Origin: Nomia melanderi
Taxonomy: Eukaryota; Arthropoda; Insecta; Hymenoptera; Halictidae
DNA: 64,000 bases
Direction: 5' to 3'
Assembly (NCBI RefSeq): GCF_051020985.1
Contig: NC_134999.1
Span: 31,901,160 to 31,965,159 of the forward strand
Part shown: positions 45,799-57,532 of the stretch, in pieces
Layout: each line of letters begins with the position of its first letter
Numbering within the stretch: position 1 is the stretch's first letter
Program-made: the position numbers and the translations under genes
Notes under the pieces: generated by a model
Seen by the model: only the letters and a program-made list of their open reading frames with translations
What the model was told of the DNA's origin: nothing
The model's database searches: none

Positions 45799-47623
45799 AC
45801 AGATGAGATACACAGATTTGTATTTGTTTCATTTTATTTGAAATTTTCGTTAGGACTATAGCATAACATTAATTGTAATCATGGAAAACGTTACATAAAA
45901 ATTGTTTTCTAGTTTTCCATTACATAATCCTAAGTTCTACTAAAAGACAAGCAACATTAAGGTTCTCCCACGTATCAGAAAAACCGCTGTAACGAATTTA
46001 AACAATCAGCCTGCTGCTACCATTCACTGATAACCACCCTACAGCCACGATCCCCAAAAGCCGAGCGAGCCCGCCAAAGGACCCACACCCGATACAATAC
46101 AAAATTAGCGGTTCTCGCCTTCTTCCAGCAAGCAGGCCCTAAAAACCTCCTTTTTCTCTCTTCCCGACGCCAGCCTTAGAAGAATCGGCCCGGAACTACC
46201 AATTCGGCGTCATCCCCGCGGAAGGGGCCCCGTAAGATCTCAACTAGCGGCGGGACGCGATCGTCCGGGACGTTTAAACGCGCATTATACCGCGGTGGCA
46301 GGTGGATCGTTAAACAATCTGGGAAACTAGTTCCAGGCTCGTTGCGTGCCTCGTTCACGGCTGTGTTCGCAGATAGCGCGAGAGCTGCCCGGTTGAAGCA
46401 AGACATTCGCCGTTCACCTCGAAGGTCTTCCTAGTCCTCTGCTCGGGGGGGGGGGACCCCCGAGTGGACTTTTTCTTTGAATATTTCTCAGGCTACTCGC
46501 ACCTGCCACCAGACCGACGGGTCCCCGGGCCGTCAAGGACTAGGAATAGTCTTGATTTTTTTGCGGTCACCGGCTAATTCGTTTCGCAGGCTCGTAAGTG
46601 TCACTCGAAGCGAGGGCCGATTCGTTAGTGTCGTGCGTCCAGGCTCGGCTAGAGGACGGGGCCAGCGAAGGGGGTCACCCGGGGGAGCCGAAGACAAACG
46701 AACGATCGTCTTCGGCGACTACCACTTTTTCCTTTGGCTACCGTCGCTCTCCGCGGGTTACCGGTGACAGTCCCTCTTGATCCCGGAATCATCCTCGCGG
46801 AATCATCCTCGGCGACCCCATGCGGGGTACAGTTCCGCGGCCGCCTTAACGGCCCTGTTATTTCGTGGATTCCGTTTGGGAATCTTAATTAAGACGGGCA
46901 GCGTCGGGTCGTACTTATGTGACTGGACGGCCGGCAGATTGTTTTTCGAGGATCCGTTTTTATTAGCGATTCCATGGTTAATCGAGGAGAGGGATCGGCA
47001 GGGGGGATTAACAAGGAAGTTGTTGGACGCGCCGGGGACGGATTAAGAAATGAAACGCTGGGGATAGGAGACGTTTACTACTCCGCAATCACGTCCTCGC
47101 TGTTGGGGAATCTTTCCTGTAATTATTAAGTATTCGGTATCTGCGTTCTCGCGGTCGTTTTGCTTCAGTTCTTGTTTGCCTGGAATTCCCCGCTGACCGC
47201 TTCCAATCGGGCGCGCGTAATTTTACTGGTTTAGAAGCGGGATCCGGGGGATTATGAGCGGGGTTTAGCAAGAAATTTGATTAAACAGTTGTTCGAGCGT
47301 CTTCTCGGTAATTGCCCTTTTTAGGTCGTGATGGGAGATTTTTCTGGTGATCGGCAAGAAGTTAATAGCCGGTTTCTTGTCTTCTGTTAGGCGAATTTTA
47401 TTGGACTGGTGTGTTTGTACAGTTCTGGTTTGTAACGGGCGTGTTATTAATTGAACAGATTTATTCTGTTTTTCGGGAAGTTCGAGCAAATTCGAAGATT
47501 ATATTCTGTCCGGGATTAATGTATGCTACGAAGCCGATATTTCGTTGGTATGCATAACGAATCTTATTTCAAATTTAAAGTATCCTCCTTTCTTAGAATA
47601 CGGTGCAGTGTATTCTGAGCGAT
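45799..47623. other. Non-coding GC island 46.0-47.5 kb with skewed flanks
   Basis: The left side 46021-46080 has 11 G and 24 C. The right side 47221-47280 has 21 G and 6 C. A perfect palindrome TCTTAATTAAGA lies at 46883-46894. Frames of 74-96 codons are not recognised. Confidence 0.6.
46442..46464. repeat. G11 run inside a CTCGGGGG/CCCCCGAG hairpin
   Basis: Eleven G at 46445-46455 are followed by A and five C. The outer bases CTC and GAG extend an 8-bp stem around a G-rich loop. The run is a likely site of slippage. Confidence 0.7.
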
Positions 47624-47780
47624 TGAACCGTTCGCAATCGAAGCTATTTCAGCTATAAAGAACTATCAACTGGGAACTATAACTTCAGTAATTGTTTCTG
47701 TCGCCTCTCACTCGTAATTCATGATGCTGTCCTATATTAAACGGCGTCTGAGAGTCGCTCCATCGATTGCAAAGGGTTAA
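47624..47780 (+). mobile_element. Family B-like MITE, short copy
   Basis: The left end AACCGTTCGCAATCGAAG and the right end GATTGCAAAGGG followed by TTAA (47777-47780) are inverted repeats. It is only about 157 bp, so it is an internally deleted or separate small member. Confidence 0.55.
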
Positions 47781-48000
47781 CTGATAACACAGGCAAAACC
47801 TTCCCGTGATTTCAATGCAAGCTGAAATATTTCGCGCACCTAACAAAATCCACGATCAGAAACAAATGATCGCAGCACTCATTTGAAATTCACCAATTTC
47901 CTAGTTAATTTCATCGAAAAAATAAAAATCTATAAAACTTCTCCAAAACTTCCAACTTATGACGCTTATGAGTGACATTGAATATCGAAGTAAACATATA
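47781..48000. other. A+C-rich spacer
   Basis: G-poor DNA leading into the tandem duplication that follows. No feature is seen. Confidence 0.5.
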
Positions 48001-48332
48001 TTTCAATACTTAAAATCAAAGTATCTAAATCGCTACTACATCATTACCAAATATAATCAAAAATCAATGATTCTCATAACAGAAGCTCAACATTCCCCAC
48101 CACAAAGCATCTCATCACCAAAGACTCCCTCAGAATCCAAACAGGGCAAAGAGCTGGTCATGCGTGGCATTAAATTTCAATACTTCAAAATTCAAGTATC
48201 TATATTGCTGCTTCATTGTTACCAAATATAATCAAAAATCAATGATTCTCATAACAGAAGCTTAAAATTCCCCACCACGAAGCATCTCTCGACCACCAAA
48301 GGCTCCCTCAGAATCGAAGCTGGCGAAGGGTA
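48001..48332 (+). repeat. Tandem duplication, unit 174 bp, two highly similar copies
   Basis: TTTCAATACTT begins at 48001 and again at 48175. Both copies carry TACCAAATATAATCAAAAAT, GATTCTCATAACAGAAGCT and CTCCCTCAGAATC with few differences, which suggests a recent event. The second copy ends at the left edge of the GC island at 48.33 kb. A 90-codon frame running through it is not a gene. Confidence 0.9.
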
Positions 48333-50230
48333 ACACGGTCGATATCCAATTTCAAGTTGCATGTCCTCGAGGAGCTGGCAGTAAGAAGATAATTTATTCC
48401 CGAATCCCCGAACTCTTCATCCCGGCTCATTGCTGTCCGATCATTTTTCTTCGCGGCTTCGCAGAGATTATCATCTCCGCGGCGGGTTTCTCGAAACCCG
48501 AATCGGTCACGAAGTTCGAAAGACGAATGCCAGACCACGCGATGGCCGACACCCGCTGCGAGGGTGCGACGAATCCTCGCCGGGCCGGCTCCCGCGGCGT
48601 CAGTACGCTCGGAGAACAATTTCCTCGTCACGCGGAAATAGTCCGCTCGCCGGGAGTTGTCGAAACCCTAGGCACGTGCCTCTATCCGGTTCCCACGTGC
48701 CGCCGCGCCGTTCCTCTTTCCTTTCGCCCGTATTTTCGTACCTACGCGCCGCGCTCGCTATGAATAGACCCCTAACCTCCGCGATCTTTACGTAACCGGC
48801 TACATGCGCGGGCGCGATTGTCATTCGCATCCCTCCGCCCGCTGGACAAAAAGGTCTTTCGCGATCATTTCCTCACATAAATTTGTAATTCGAGTCCGGC
48901 ACGTTTCGTTCGTGGGACCGAAATAATATACTGCACGGGGAAACTGACACCTCTAGTGCGAGGATAAAGTGTTATTCGGTAATTCGTGTGCGTTTATATT
49001 TGACACTACGGTCTGAGGAGAAACAGATTTTCTGGTTTTATGGAGACCAATGGAAGTGGTTAGAGATTTTGAGAGGTTTTGTAATTTTATAATCCATAGA
49101 CGAATTTAATGTTTCGCGATTGTAGTTAGTTATAAATTATTCCATCTATGTTTGATGTATTAAATGAAACTTCTCTAGAATTTGAACGTGCCTTTAATCT
49201 CGGTTGAAAGTGAAATGATCACGCTAACGCATTAAGTACTAGAGCGACGCACAAACACTGCAACGCGTTACGCACAACGAGATTTCTCTTCGCTCGTACG
49301 TTTCTGCGAACCGAGGTTAATAATCCGCTCACCTGGCTGAGTGATCCAAAACCTCATAAGCCCCGTAACTCTGCTAATTAAAACATAAAATATAACAGCG
49401 CTGTTCGCGACACGATCGGCGAAGTCAAAATGACAAACGACACGGATGAAGACGTGTATAAATGACAACTAGATTTAAGGTCGCGTCCGCCGGAGGCGGA
49501 GAGAAAGAGAGAGGCGGTCGTTAACATGCTAGAATCGTAGATACGCCGCTAATCGATGAAGCTGTACGAAAGCGAAACGGGTTCGTGGCCATTCCGAGAT
49601 GACCGACGATCGAACCTGGAACGTGGGTTACTTTGCATTCCGTACATCATACTAGCACGCTCCAGAACGCATAAGGGGAACGCTCCCTCTATTAATCTCC
49701 GCAGGGTCGAGGAGTAGCCATTAATATTAAGGCGGGGTCACCCGCGGCCCCCGTATCTTCGTGAATTATCGTTCCCGGACCGTGTCACTCGCGGTGACTA
49801 TCTTTTATCGTTACGTCCGATGTCAGCGAGGAAGGACAGTTGATAGCGCGCTGATTGCGGCCATGTCCCGGATTATTATTTTCGAAACTCCGCGCCACGG
49901 TTTGCTCATTGTTTTCTAGATTGATCGCTGCTAGCTGTGCGATCGCAACGATTTGAATAACAATACCACGAGGACATTACTCGTTGACTTTTTTCATTTA
50001 TTTGGTGCTTCAGAAGAGTTTTGTGACGCTACTGTTCTCTGCTACGTACATCGTAGAGGACAGTTATTTAGAGATAATAACTTGTACTGTTAGAATTGAT
50101 CGATATACAGATTGGAGGATATATAGTTGTTATAACTGAAATTTTTATCTTTTCTCAATATTCTGCTGGTTATTGTTAAAGTATTCTTCGCAGATCAACA
50201 ACAAATGGAACGTCTGATTATTTCCTCAAT
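48333..50230. other. Non-coding: GC islands 48.33-48.99 and 49.2-49.96 kb
   Basis: The first island has a G+T right flank (49001-49060: about 18 G, 8 C). The flank of the second is weak (49981-50040: 12 G, 10 C). CACGTG occurs at 48673-48678. Frames of up to 121 codons on both strands are not recognised. Confidence 0.55.
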
Positions 50231-50418
50231 TTGAACCCCCTGCTTTAAGAGAAATATTCTAGGTATATTCTATGTCCACGTTTGCTAAAGTGTAATAATT
50301 GTTAACAGAAGAATAGCATTTCATTCGAATTCGAAAGAATCGAGTAATATTCGTGCTTGTTAAATTCTGTTTCAAATATTCACCAGTCTAACACGTTATT
50401 ATAGGGGCGAAGGGGTAA
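50231..50418 (-). mobile_element. Family A MITE, copy 4
   Basis: The left end is TTGAACCCCCTGC and the right end GGCGAAGGGGTAAA, both with mutated TTAA. ATTCTATGTCCACGTTTGCT is the reverse complement of the TAGACATAGAAT region of copy 3. AGTCTAACACGTTATTATA is the inverse of AACGTGTCAGAC in copy 2. Confidence 0.75.
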
Positions 50419-52959
50419 AATAGCTGATACTTAAGTTATTTCTCACAAACACGATATCTTATTCTTAATACATTAGCCCGGATCTAATCGAAGGTATAAC
50501 GATATTACGTCGGCGAAACAGCGCCAAAATGGGGCTCACATGAATCAGCCTCCACTTTACCGTGCGAATACTTTCAGCCCAGCCGTTCCACCTTCCACAA
50601 CTCGTAATTCCCACCATATTTCATGGGCCATAATGAAAGGTTCAGGAAACTTAATTGCGATAATTAGGCTCGATTATCTCGTTGATTGCGCGTGATACGA
50701 CTTAACGGATACCCGTGAGCAGGTAAACCAGTCGGTAATCCTTTCCAAACGAATCGAGGCTAGCGGAGCTTCCGGTTTTTGCGGTGGCCGGAGTCCAATC
50801 ACCGTGAAAATTCCCGTTTTTCGTCCCTGCCGTCGGACGGCCGCCTTGGGATCGGTTATCTCGGCCGATACCACACCAAGGAATTCCACCGGCAATTTTA
50901 CGTGATCCTGTTAGACGCGTGACATCGGCCCCAGTCCGCCCGGGCAACGGAAGTCGAAGAAAACTCGACGGATAACAGTCGATCCAGCAATTAAGCGGAT
51001 TCCCGAGGCTAAAATTATTCCCGCGAAAAAAACCGGGACGTCTGTTAGTCCGGCATCGGCCGATTCTTCTATACCGTCGCTCGTGTAATTTGTATCCCTC
51101 GGATTGCGCTCTCCGATTCTTCACCGACAATTAAATTACAGGCCACATTATGCGCGCGTGTGTGCGGGCATGTGGCGGGGTACACGCGTGGAATGCAAGG
51201 AAATCCATGTCGTGATGAAGATACAACGTGATTTATATTTTATGTGCAACCCGGTAATATCTTTAATGGAAGAAATACATTCGCGGCCGTTCCATGTTTC
51301 TGCGAGGCAGCCCGGGGAAACATAAATTTCCGTTCAGTTAGCTGTTTACCGAGAAATTATGTTCTATTTTATTATGACCCCACTGAAATTTACGTCTACA
51401 GAGTAACGGATTTTAATCGAAGCGAATGGTACTTCTCATTTGATAATGAGGAAGTAAATATTGAAAGTTGTCAGAGAAGGTTTCCACGGTAAATCGCGTT
51501 AGCTGGGTTCGCTGTTTATCCTTAGAGTTGATTCTTTCATTTTTCCGATTGTCTTATTGCTCAGCTGTCTAATGGCATTGTAGATTATATATTAGCTGTC
51601 TACATTTTTAGCCTCATGAGTCCGTCATACGGTTGCTACTTTCGCGTGCGCTGATATATTTAAATGTCCAATCCGGGCGTACCCTTATCGGTTTAATTAT
51701 TAGTTACGCGCGTATCAGTATTCTGCCACTTTCATCGACCCGTCAGCTTGATTATTGCTTATCAACATAACAACACGCTGAACCGACCGTTTTATCAATC
51801 CGTCTGTCCCGTAATCGACTGGTATATCAGTTTATCGAATCGTTGCTTCACCTGGCAGTTCCTTTTTCTGACGGGACATCGAGAAAAATGCGACAAACAT
51901 TTTTCCGAGTGCCGTCGATTCATCTGCCGCCAGACGGTTTCCTCGTAATTTAGTCAAAAAAACCAGCGTCGTCAGATAAAGCCGCGAGAACACTGCCGAT
52001 ATCTTGCAATCGTGATCTTAATGCGATCAATGGCGACGCTGCAGCTGCGTCTCTATAAATTATTTTCTAGAAGGATGATGAATTCCCGTGGAAAGTCGGC
52101 CCCCTTATCGGCCCGTGTAATTCCAGGACGCTGAACGTAGATATCAAGCAGGCCATCATCTTCGTCGATAAATGATTTAGGCTGTCCGTCGCACGCTGCT
52201 TCCTCTCTAACGATTTATCAACATCTACCGGCGCAACTTCTGCTTTTCGATCTTGATGTTGCGTCACGGGTATATACTCTTTGTTAATAACGCCCCTTGA
52301 GATACGCTCGGATCGAGAGGATCGATAGTATCGTTGCTCGTTTATCCAGAAATTTTTCTACCCGCGGCTTTGCCCGTATACACTTCAAAACTTTTTTAAA
52401 CGTGTTCTGATTTTAATTTATGACGCGAAGATGACTAGTTAAATTGTAATTTTTATGGGTTACAATTTATTACGATTCTACCCTATCTGGGGCACCCTCT
52501 TCTCGACTTTTTGATTATCCAGTTGAACAATTAAAAGTTATCTGATTGGTGACTACCGATCCATTATTCAAACACGGGTACAGTAGAATATATAGCATTG
52601 TACTGCACGCACTTCAGTTTCAGTGCGTCCTCAAACGCCTTGAGCAAGTCAGCTGCAATGTTGAAACAGTCGAACACAATTCCTCATCCGAAGGCCTCAA
52701 ACAACTCTGAATAGCCAGGCCGTGAAAGCCTCAAAGCTACTAATCTACTACAAATGAATCATTTTCTTTTATATATACCATAATTCTTCTGCTCTATTAT
52801 TTAGTATTCTGTAGGGATATGAAACGCACTGCTACAGACACAACGACCAGATGCCGTCAAAATGGCGCGCCGACTCGCGAGGAAGTGCTCTACATTGTAA
52901 CGCTAAAAATTCTAAATTTTAAAATCATCCCAGAATATTATACTCGGTTTAATTGAATA
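50419..52959. other. Non-coding: GC islands 50.48-51.5 and 51.62-52.34 kb, spacer
   Basis: Frames of up to 142 codons (50702-51130, minus strand) are not recognised. Flank skews here are weaker than average. The spacer 52.35-52.96 kb holds nothing that I can name. Confidence 0.55.
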
Positions 52960-53190
52960 TTAACCCTTTGCAGTCGAAAGTTCTTCTCTAGATGTAATCA
53001 ACATTTTCCGATGAGATACAGACGATATTCTTTGAAACAAAGTAACGAGGAAATATACGTAAGTTAATAAGAAAGTCATTTTACTTCAATATTTCACGTA
53101 TCGATATATCATACGAAATTTAATATTACACATAAGACTTTATAGTTTCGTTATATCGAACCAAGTGGCGAACGACAGTCACCTCTCGCT
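52960..53190 (+). mobile_element. Family B MITE, copy 3
   Basis: It starts with TTAACCCTTTGCAGTCGAAAG and matches the reverse complement of 59838-60077 through CATTTTC(C/T)GATGA, AGACGATATT, AATATT(A/T)CAC-like words and a GTGGCGAA block near the right end. The right terminus is approximate. Confidence 0.7.
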
Positions 53191-54574
53191 GTTCTTATCC
53201 TCGCTCGAAATTAAAACAGCGCCGCTCATCGACTTTCCACTAACAGTTCAGCGACACAGAATCACGCCAGTCAATTGCGAACATTACCGAAATAAATTCA
53301 AGAACAATGCAACGATCGCGAGCAGTGAAAACGAGCGGCGGTCCGAATGAGAAAGTGCAAAAAGATTAAGTGAGCGGTAATTCATCGGAATCTCTCGATC
53401 TGCGCACAGAGACGTGTACCGATTATTATCCGAGCGCATTAAATGAAGACATACGTGTTCTCGATTTCCGGCGAAAAGGTGCGGACGGTAACATGCCCGG
53501 ACGCGTCCCAAAAAGACGTGGACAGGGGTTGCGCAACGGCGGGAGAAAATTATCGATCACTCTATTGTCCGTGTCGATTTTTCAAAACGTCAGCCTGTCC
53601 CGTCGGAGCGGCACGGCCAGTCCGGCCGGACATGGAAAGAAAGCCGGCGCGCCGCGAATCGGCCGGGTTTATCTACGTTAGGCCCGATGCCTTATTTTTC
53701 AGAAGTGATTACGCACGGTTCGCGGATAAAATCAAAGGGAACCGGTCGGACACGAGCGAAAGTCGTCAGTAAACGGTCGCGATCTCTTGATACCGGCCCC
53801 GGCAGATTAACTCGTAATTGCATTCATTATCGTAGAATTTGATTCGAGAATGTTCAACGACGCCGTGGCATCCCGGCCGGGCGGGGGGCCGCCGGGGCGG
53901 GCAGGCGGGCGGGCGTGTGTGCGTGATCGGGGCCGATTTCGTGCGCAAACGAAAACAGAGATTAATTGAAAGAACGTGACCAGCTGGTGGTTCAATTGCG
54001 GGATCGTAAAACGCGCGTAAAAATCTGATTACAATGAACCCCGGCCTCGGAAATGAATTGTACTTTATAGAGGGAAATTAATGAGATCGCCGGGGAAATT
54101 AGTTGTTAATCCCGTGACGCGCGTCCCGATGTATTTACCGATATCTTCTTGATAATTTCAGCCGGATAGGAATGCGCGGCACGGGGACCACCTATGTTGC
54201 GCCCGGTGGAATCTGTTGATTCACCCTGTCTGTAAACGAACATCGGAATTACTTTTCGTCAGCTGTCGAAGGGCAACTTGGGAACGGGTGGAATAGAGCA
54301 CGGAGGAATAGAGAGGTTTCTGTTGGATCGGGGAGAAATGTGTCTGTGCACAATGTGGAACGATAAGAAAAGGGTGAGGTTAATTTAATTTATTATTGTA
54401 TGCTCTTATTGTTATATTTATCATTTTCACTGGGTACCACTTTCGATAAATGTTTTCTAACTTCGAGATAAAAAGGTTTATAATCGTGATCTCCGAAATA
54501 TGATGAAAAGCGATTATTAATGTTCAACTTGAAGTTTACTAATCTATATGTTTGAAGGAATGAGTATCAAAGTA
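53191..54574. other. Non-coding GC island 53.16-54.34 kb with G-rich right flank
   Basis: The flank 54301-54360 has 23 G and 6 C. The 103- and 109-codon frames at 53.37-53.77 kb overlap in different phases and are not recognised. A dense G-run tract is at 53879-53914. Confidence 0.6.
53879..53914 (+). other. Dense G-run tract, strong G-quadruplex candidate
   Basis: At least five runs of three or more G with loops of 1-4 bases on the + strand, followed by a GTGTGTG segment. It satisfies the classic quadruplex pattern with spare runs. Confidence 0.7.
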
Positions 54575-54796
54575 GAACACTAGAACAATCGAGCAGTCAA
54601 ATCGACATTTCCAAGATTGTCTATAGGAACTCTAAGAATACGGCTACTAGGATTTCAATTAACTTATGATTCGGTTTGGGTATTAGTAAATCAATTTCTT
54701 TAGTAATTCCGCAGAGAAGCATCTGTTGTCTTTTTAATAATTAGGAGAGAACGTAGGAACGGGTCAATTTTACCTATCTGGTGGTTTTGGTGTTAA
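54575..54796 (+). mobile_element. Family E MITE, copy 4
   Basis: The left end AACACTAGAAC and the right end GGTTTTGGTG followed by TTAA (54793-54796) are inverted repeats. The interior matches copy 1 colinearly, including TCTATAGGAACTC, AGTAAATCAATTTCTTTA and AGAGAAGCATCTGTTGTC. Confidence 0.75.
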
Positions 54797-57504
54797 AGAA
54801 TGGTCCATGCAAAAAGTAATACGAAGACTTTGAATTGTGTCTATTTTTTCAAAAATTATACTGTTTATGTTATGTCTGTCGGTCCGTGAGGAGCGCGAAA
54901 TATTTTATTCCCAGTGCAGAGTGAATTCTTCGAGTTTAACCCCGGCCGCTCGTGAAATATGATTTTACAGCCGCTGCTTTGGCGCCGTTGACGAACAGAG
55001 GCGAAATCGTGCTCGTCTGCGTTTCTACTCGGTGCTCATTACCATCTGGCGCAATTTCGGCGATAATTTATATCCCGTCCCGTGGTGCGCACCCCGCTGC
55101 GCCCTTAATTCCTGAATTAATCTCCGACCGTGTGCACCCAATTAATCTGCAATCGAAAGCCGGCTACCGATGGGCACGGTTACGCAATTTAAAAAATCGC
55201 GTAACCCCTTCGAAAAAATCGTAAACGGGAGCATTCGGGTGAATGGCGGCCGAATTTATGGGTCATATACTAAATACTCATGAATCGATTCGAAGAAAAT
55301 ATTCGAGGTATTAAATTCCCTCTTAAATACATCGAGCTGCATGTAATTTCAAGTCGTCCGAACTATTTCATTATAGTGGCGATTCAATAAAAATGAACTT
55401 GACATGAACTTCGGATAATTAACATCAACAAGAAATTAATACCAAAACATTTATAAAAATATATAGTTGATACGAATAGTATGAATGAATTATTTTACTT
55501 AAAATTAGGGTGTAATATATGAACAAAGTATACGATGAACAAAGAAAATTCTTAAAAATAGACGAAGTCCAGCAAGCAGGTGTTCCAATATATTTTCCTT
55601 TGCACACAGTACGGTGCTGAAAAATGAAATTATCAGCAGTCAATCTGTTGCATTATCTTTCAGATTTACTTACCCGATAGCACCACTCGATGACTTTCTC
55701 CTACCATACCACGTCTTGCGAATATTTCAGTATCCGCACCGTTCGATAAGCTTTATCATTAAATCGTTCCGGCTGAAAAGCTCGGAAACGTATTTTTTCA
55801 TCGGACTGTACTTAAATCCCACGCAGTTTCAAAGTATCACATACTGCTCCCTTTCCTGTACTTCCAGTACCAATATCCAGATTCAATAAACGATCGTTCA
55901 TCGTGTACCACCGAAAGTTGCCCCATCGTTGTCGGCCGAAGACAATGGGTCGTTAAATCCGATACTTCATCAAGGAAAACGGGGTCGCGGGTTCAGCTCC
56001 GCTACCGAGGATTGGCTGCGGTGGACTCGGAGGACAGGTTGCCATCTGCGTTCGCGATGTAAGATCATCCATAACGTGCCGGCGAAACGCTTATATCAAA
56101 GTTTAACGAGATAGGACCGCCTGGTATGAACGTGAACATCAGGACAATGTTTTTTTCAAACAAACGATATTCGTTCTCATATTTTCCCGTTGCAAAACTA
56201 CTGTTTAACATTCTTGCAACATAGTGGTGGAATTCGAAGCAGTATTGGCATGGGATCCTCTACTTTCACCCTTTGAAAATATCGAAGACATTTTAAAGTA
56301 CCATTTTCATTGATTCATTTTATCGATGCTCATCTGGCATTTGAATGTTAAGCATTAATATTCAGAATTCAATGATCGAAGAAGATATTTATAATTGGAA
56401 CTTGTCAAAAGTTTCTTAATATTTCTTTCCGTTTCGTTTAATCAGCATTACAACTTGATCAAATCTGATTGACTAATTTCACGATAATTCGCGTTAAAAA
56501 TCTATATGAGCAATTAAACAGTCCAAGCAACGATTCGTTATTCTCATAAAAATTATGCGAAGATTCTTTTATCTAAAGTCAACGAGATTACATTTCCTCG
56601 AGCTGTTCCCAAATAAACATTTTACAATGTATCACAGAAGGTGAACGTGTCCGTTGTTCGCTATAGACAGGTATTAATAAAAGGCCCCGTTAAAAATGTC
56701 AAGGTGCTAAAAAAGTGGGCAAGCGAAACTGCGTTTTCGACCATCAAGATGGCGTCACCCATTGACGCGTCAGCGTCTGAGGCGACGGGGGACCGTTAAT
56801 TCCCGAATGATTCGTTATACGACCGACGGGCAGAGACGGGGATTCGCGACTCCTCGCCGCAGCCGTCGTCGTCTTCGTCGTCGACGGGCCTGGCACCGCC
56901 TGACGCCAGATAAGCCACGGATGCAAATAGAGATTTCCAGCTGCGAGAGATGGATGATGCGACCGGTGATAAATGGTCCCCGCGATCTCCGTCCGGTGAC
57001 GCGGCTCTGAATTTCTTTACCGCGCCGCGTTTTACGCTTGGCACCTACGATTTCTCTTCCTTTTTTTCTTTATTTACGAGGGACGACGGGGACGCACGAC
57101 AGAGGCGCAGTCGGCATTTCCATCGACGCGCTTCGGAAATTCGTTTCGGCGAGAGTCCCGGCTTGAATTATAGGGTGATAAATTATTCGTTCATTGGGTA
57201 GGTAGTAATTGAGTCCGCGATTGTCGAATTCATTGATTTCGTGGAACGAATAGCGGAGAAAGTTGATCATATTATCAGTAAATTGCAGACCCGATGCTCT
57301 TTTAACTAATTATAAGGTTTATTAAGGAAGAAGATTATATTTGAACAATTCATTAACTTTCCACAATTCGTTCCAGAAGATTCTCAAAATCTGTCAAGAT
57401 CAAAGCAAATCCTATTAAAAGATTCTTACAAATATGAAAACACTAATGGCGGAAGGAAAATCAAAATGGCATTTTTCTGATCTTTCTATCATTTAAATGG
57501 TCGA
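54797..57504. other. Non-coding: small islands near 55.0, 56.0 and 56.74-57.25 kb
   Basis: Frames of up to 92 codons are not recognised. I examined the minus strand at 55.6-55.9 kb for a decayed protein because of local protein-like runs, but stops interrupt every frame. The rest is AT-rich. Confidence 0.5.
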
Positions 57505-57532
57505 AATACTATATCGTTTGAAATATAGTATT
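57505..57532. other. 10-bp AT hairpin AATACTATAT / ATATAGTATT
   Basis: A perfect 10-bp stem with an 8-base loop, at the head of a TA-rich tract running to about 57583. It is most likely an AT-rich simple-sequence palindrome. Confidence 0.5.

Noticed and set aside
6989..48678. Scattered CACGTG, CGTGGGAA and TTCCCACG words
   Set aside because: Counts are near what 6-8 bp words would give by chance in CpG-rich DNA, so I do not call them sites.
55565..55930. Minus-strand protein-like fragments across several phases
   Set aside because: Every phase is broken by stops within 30-45 codons, and I could not tie the fragments to a family.
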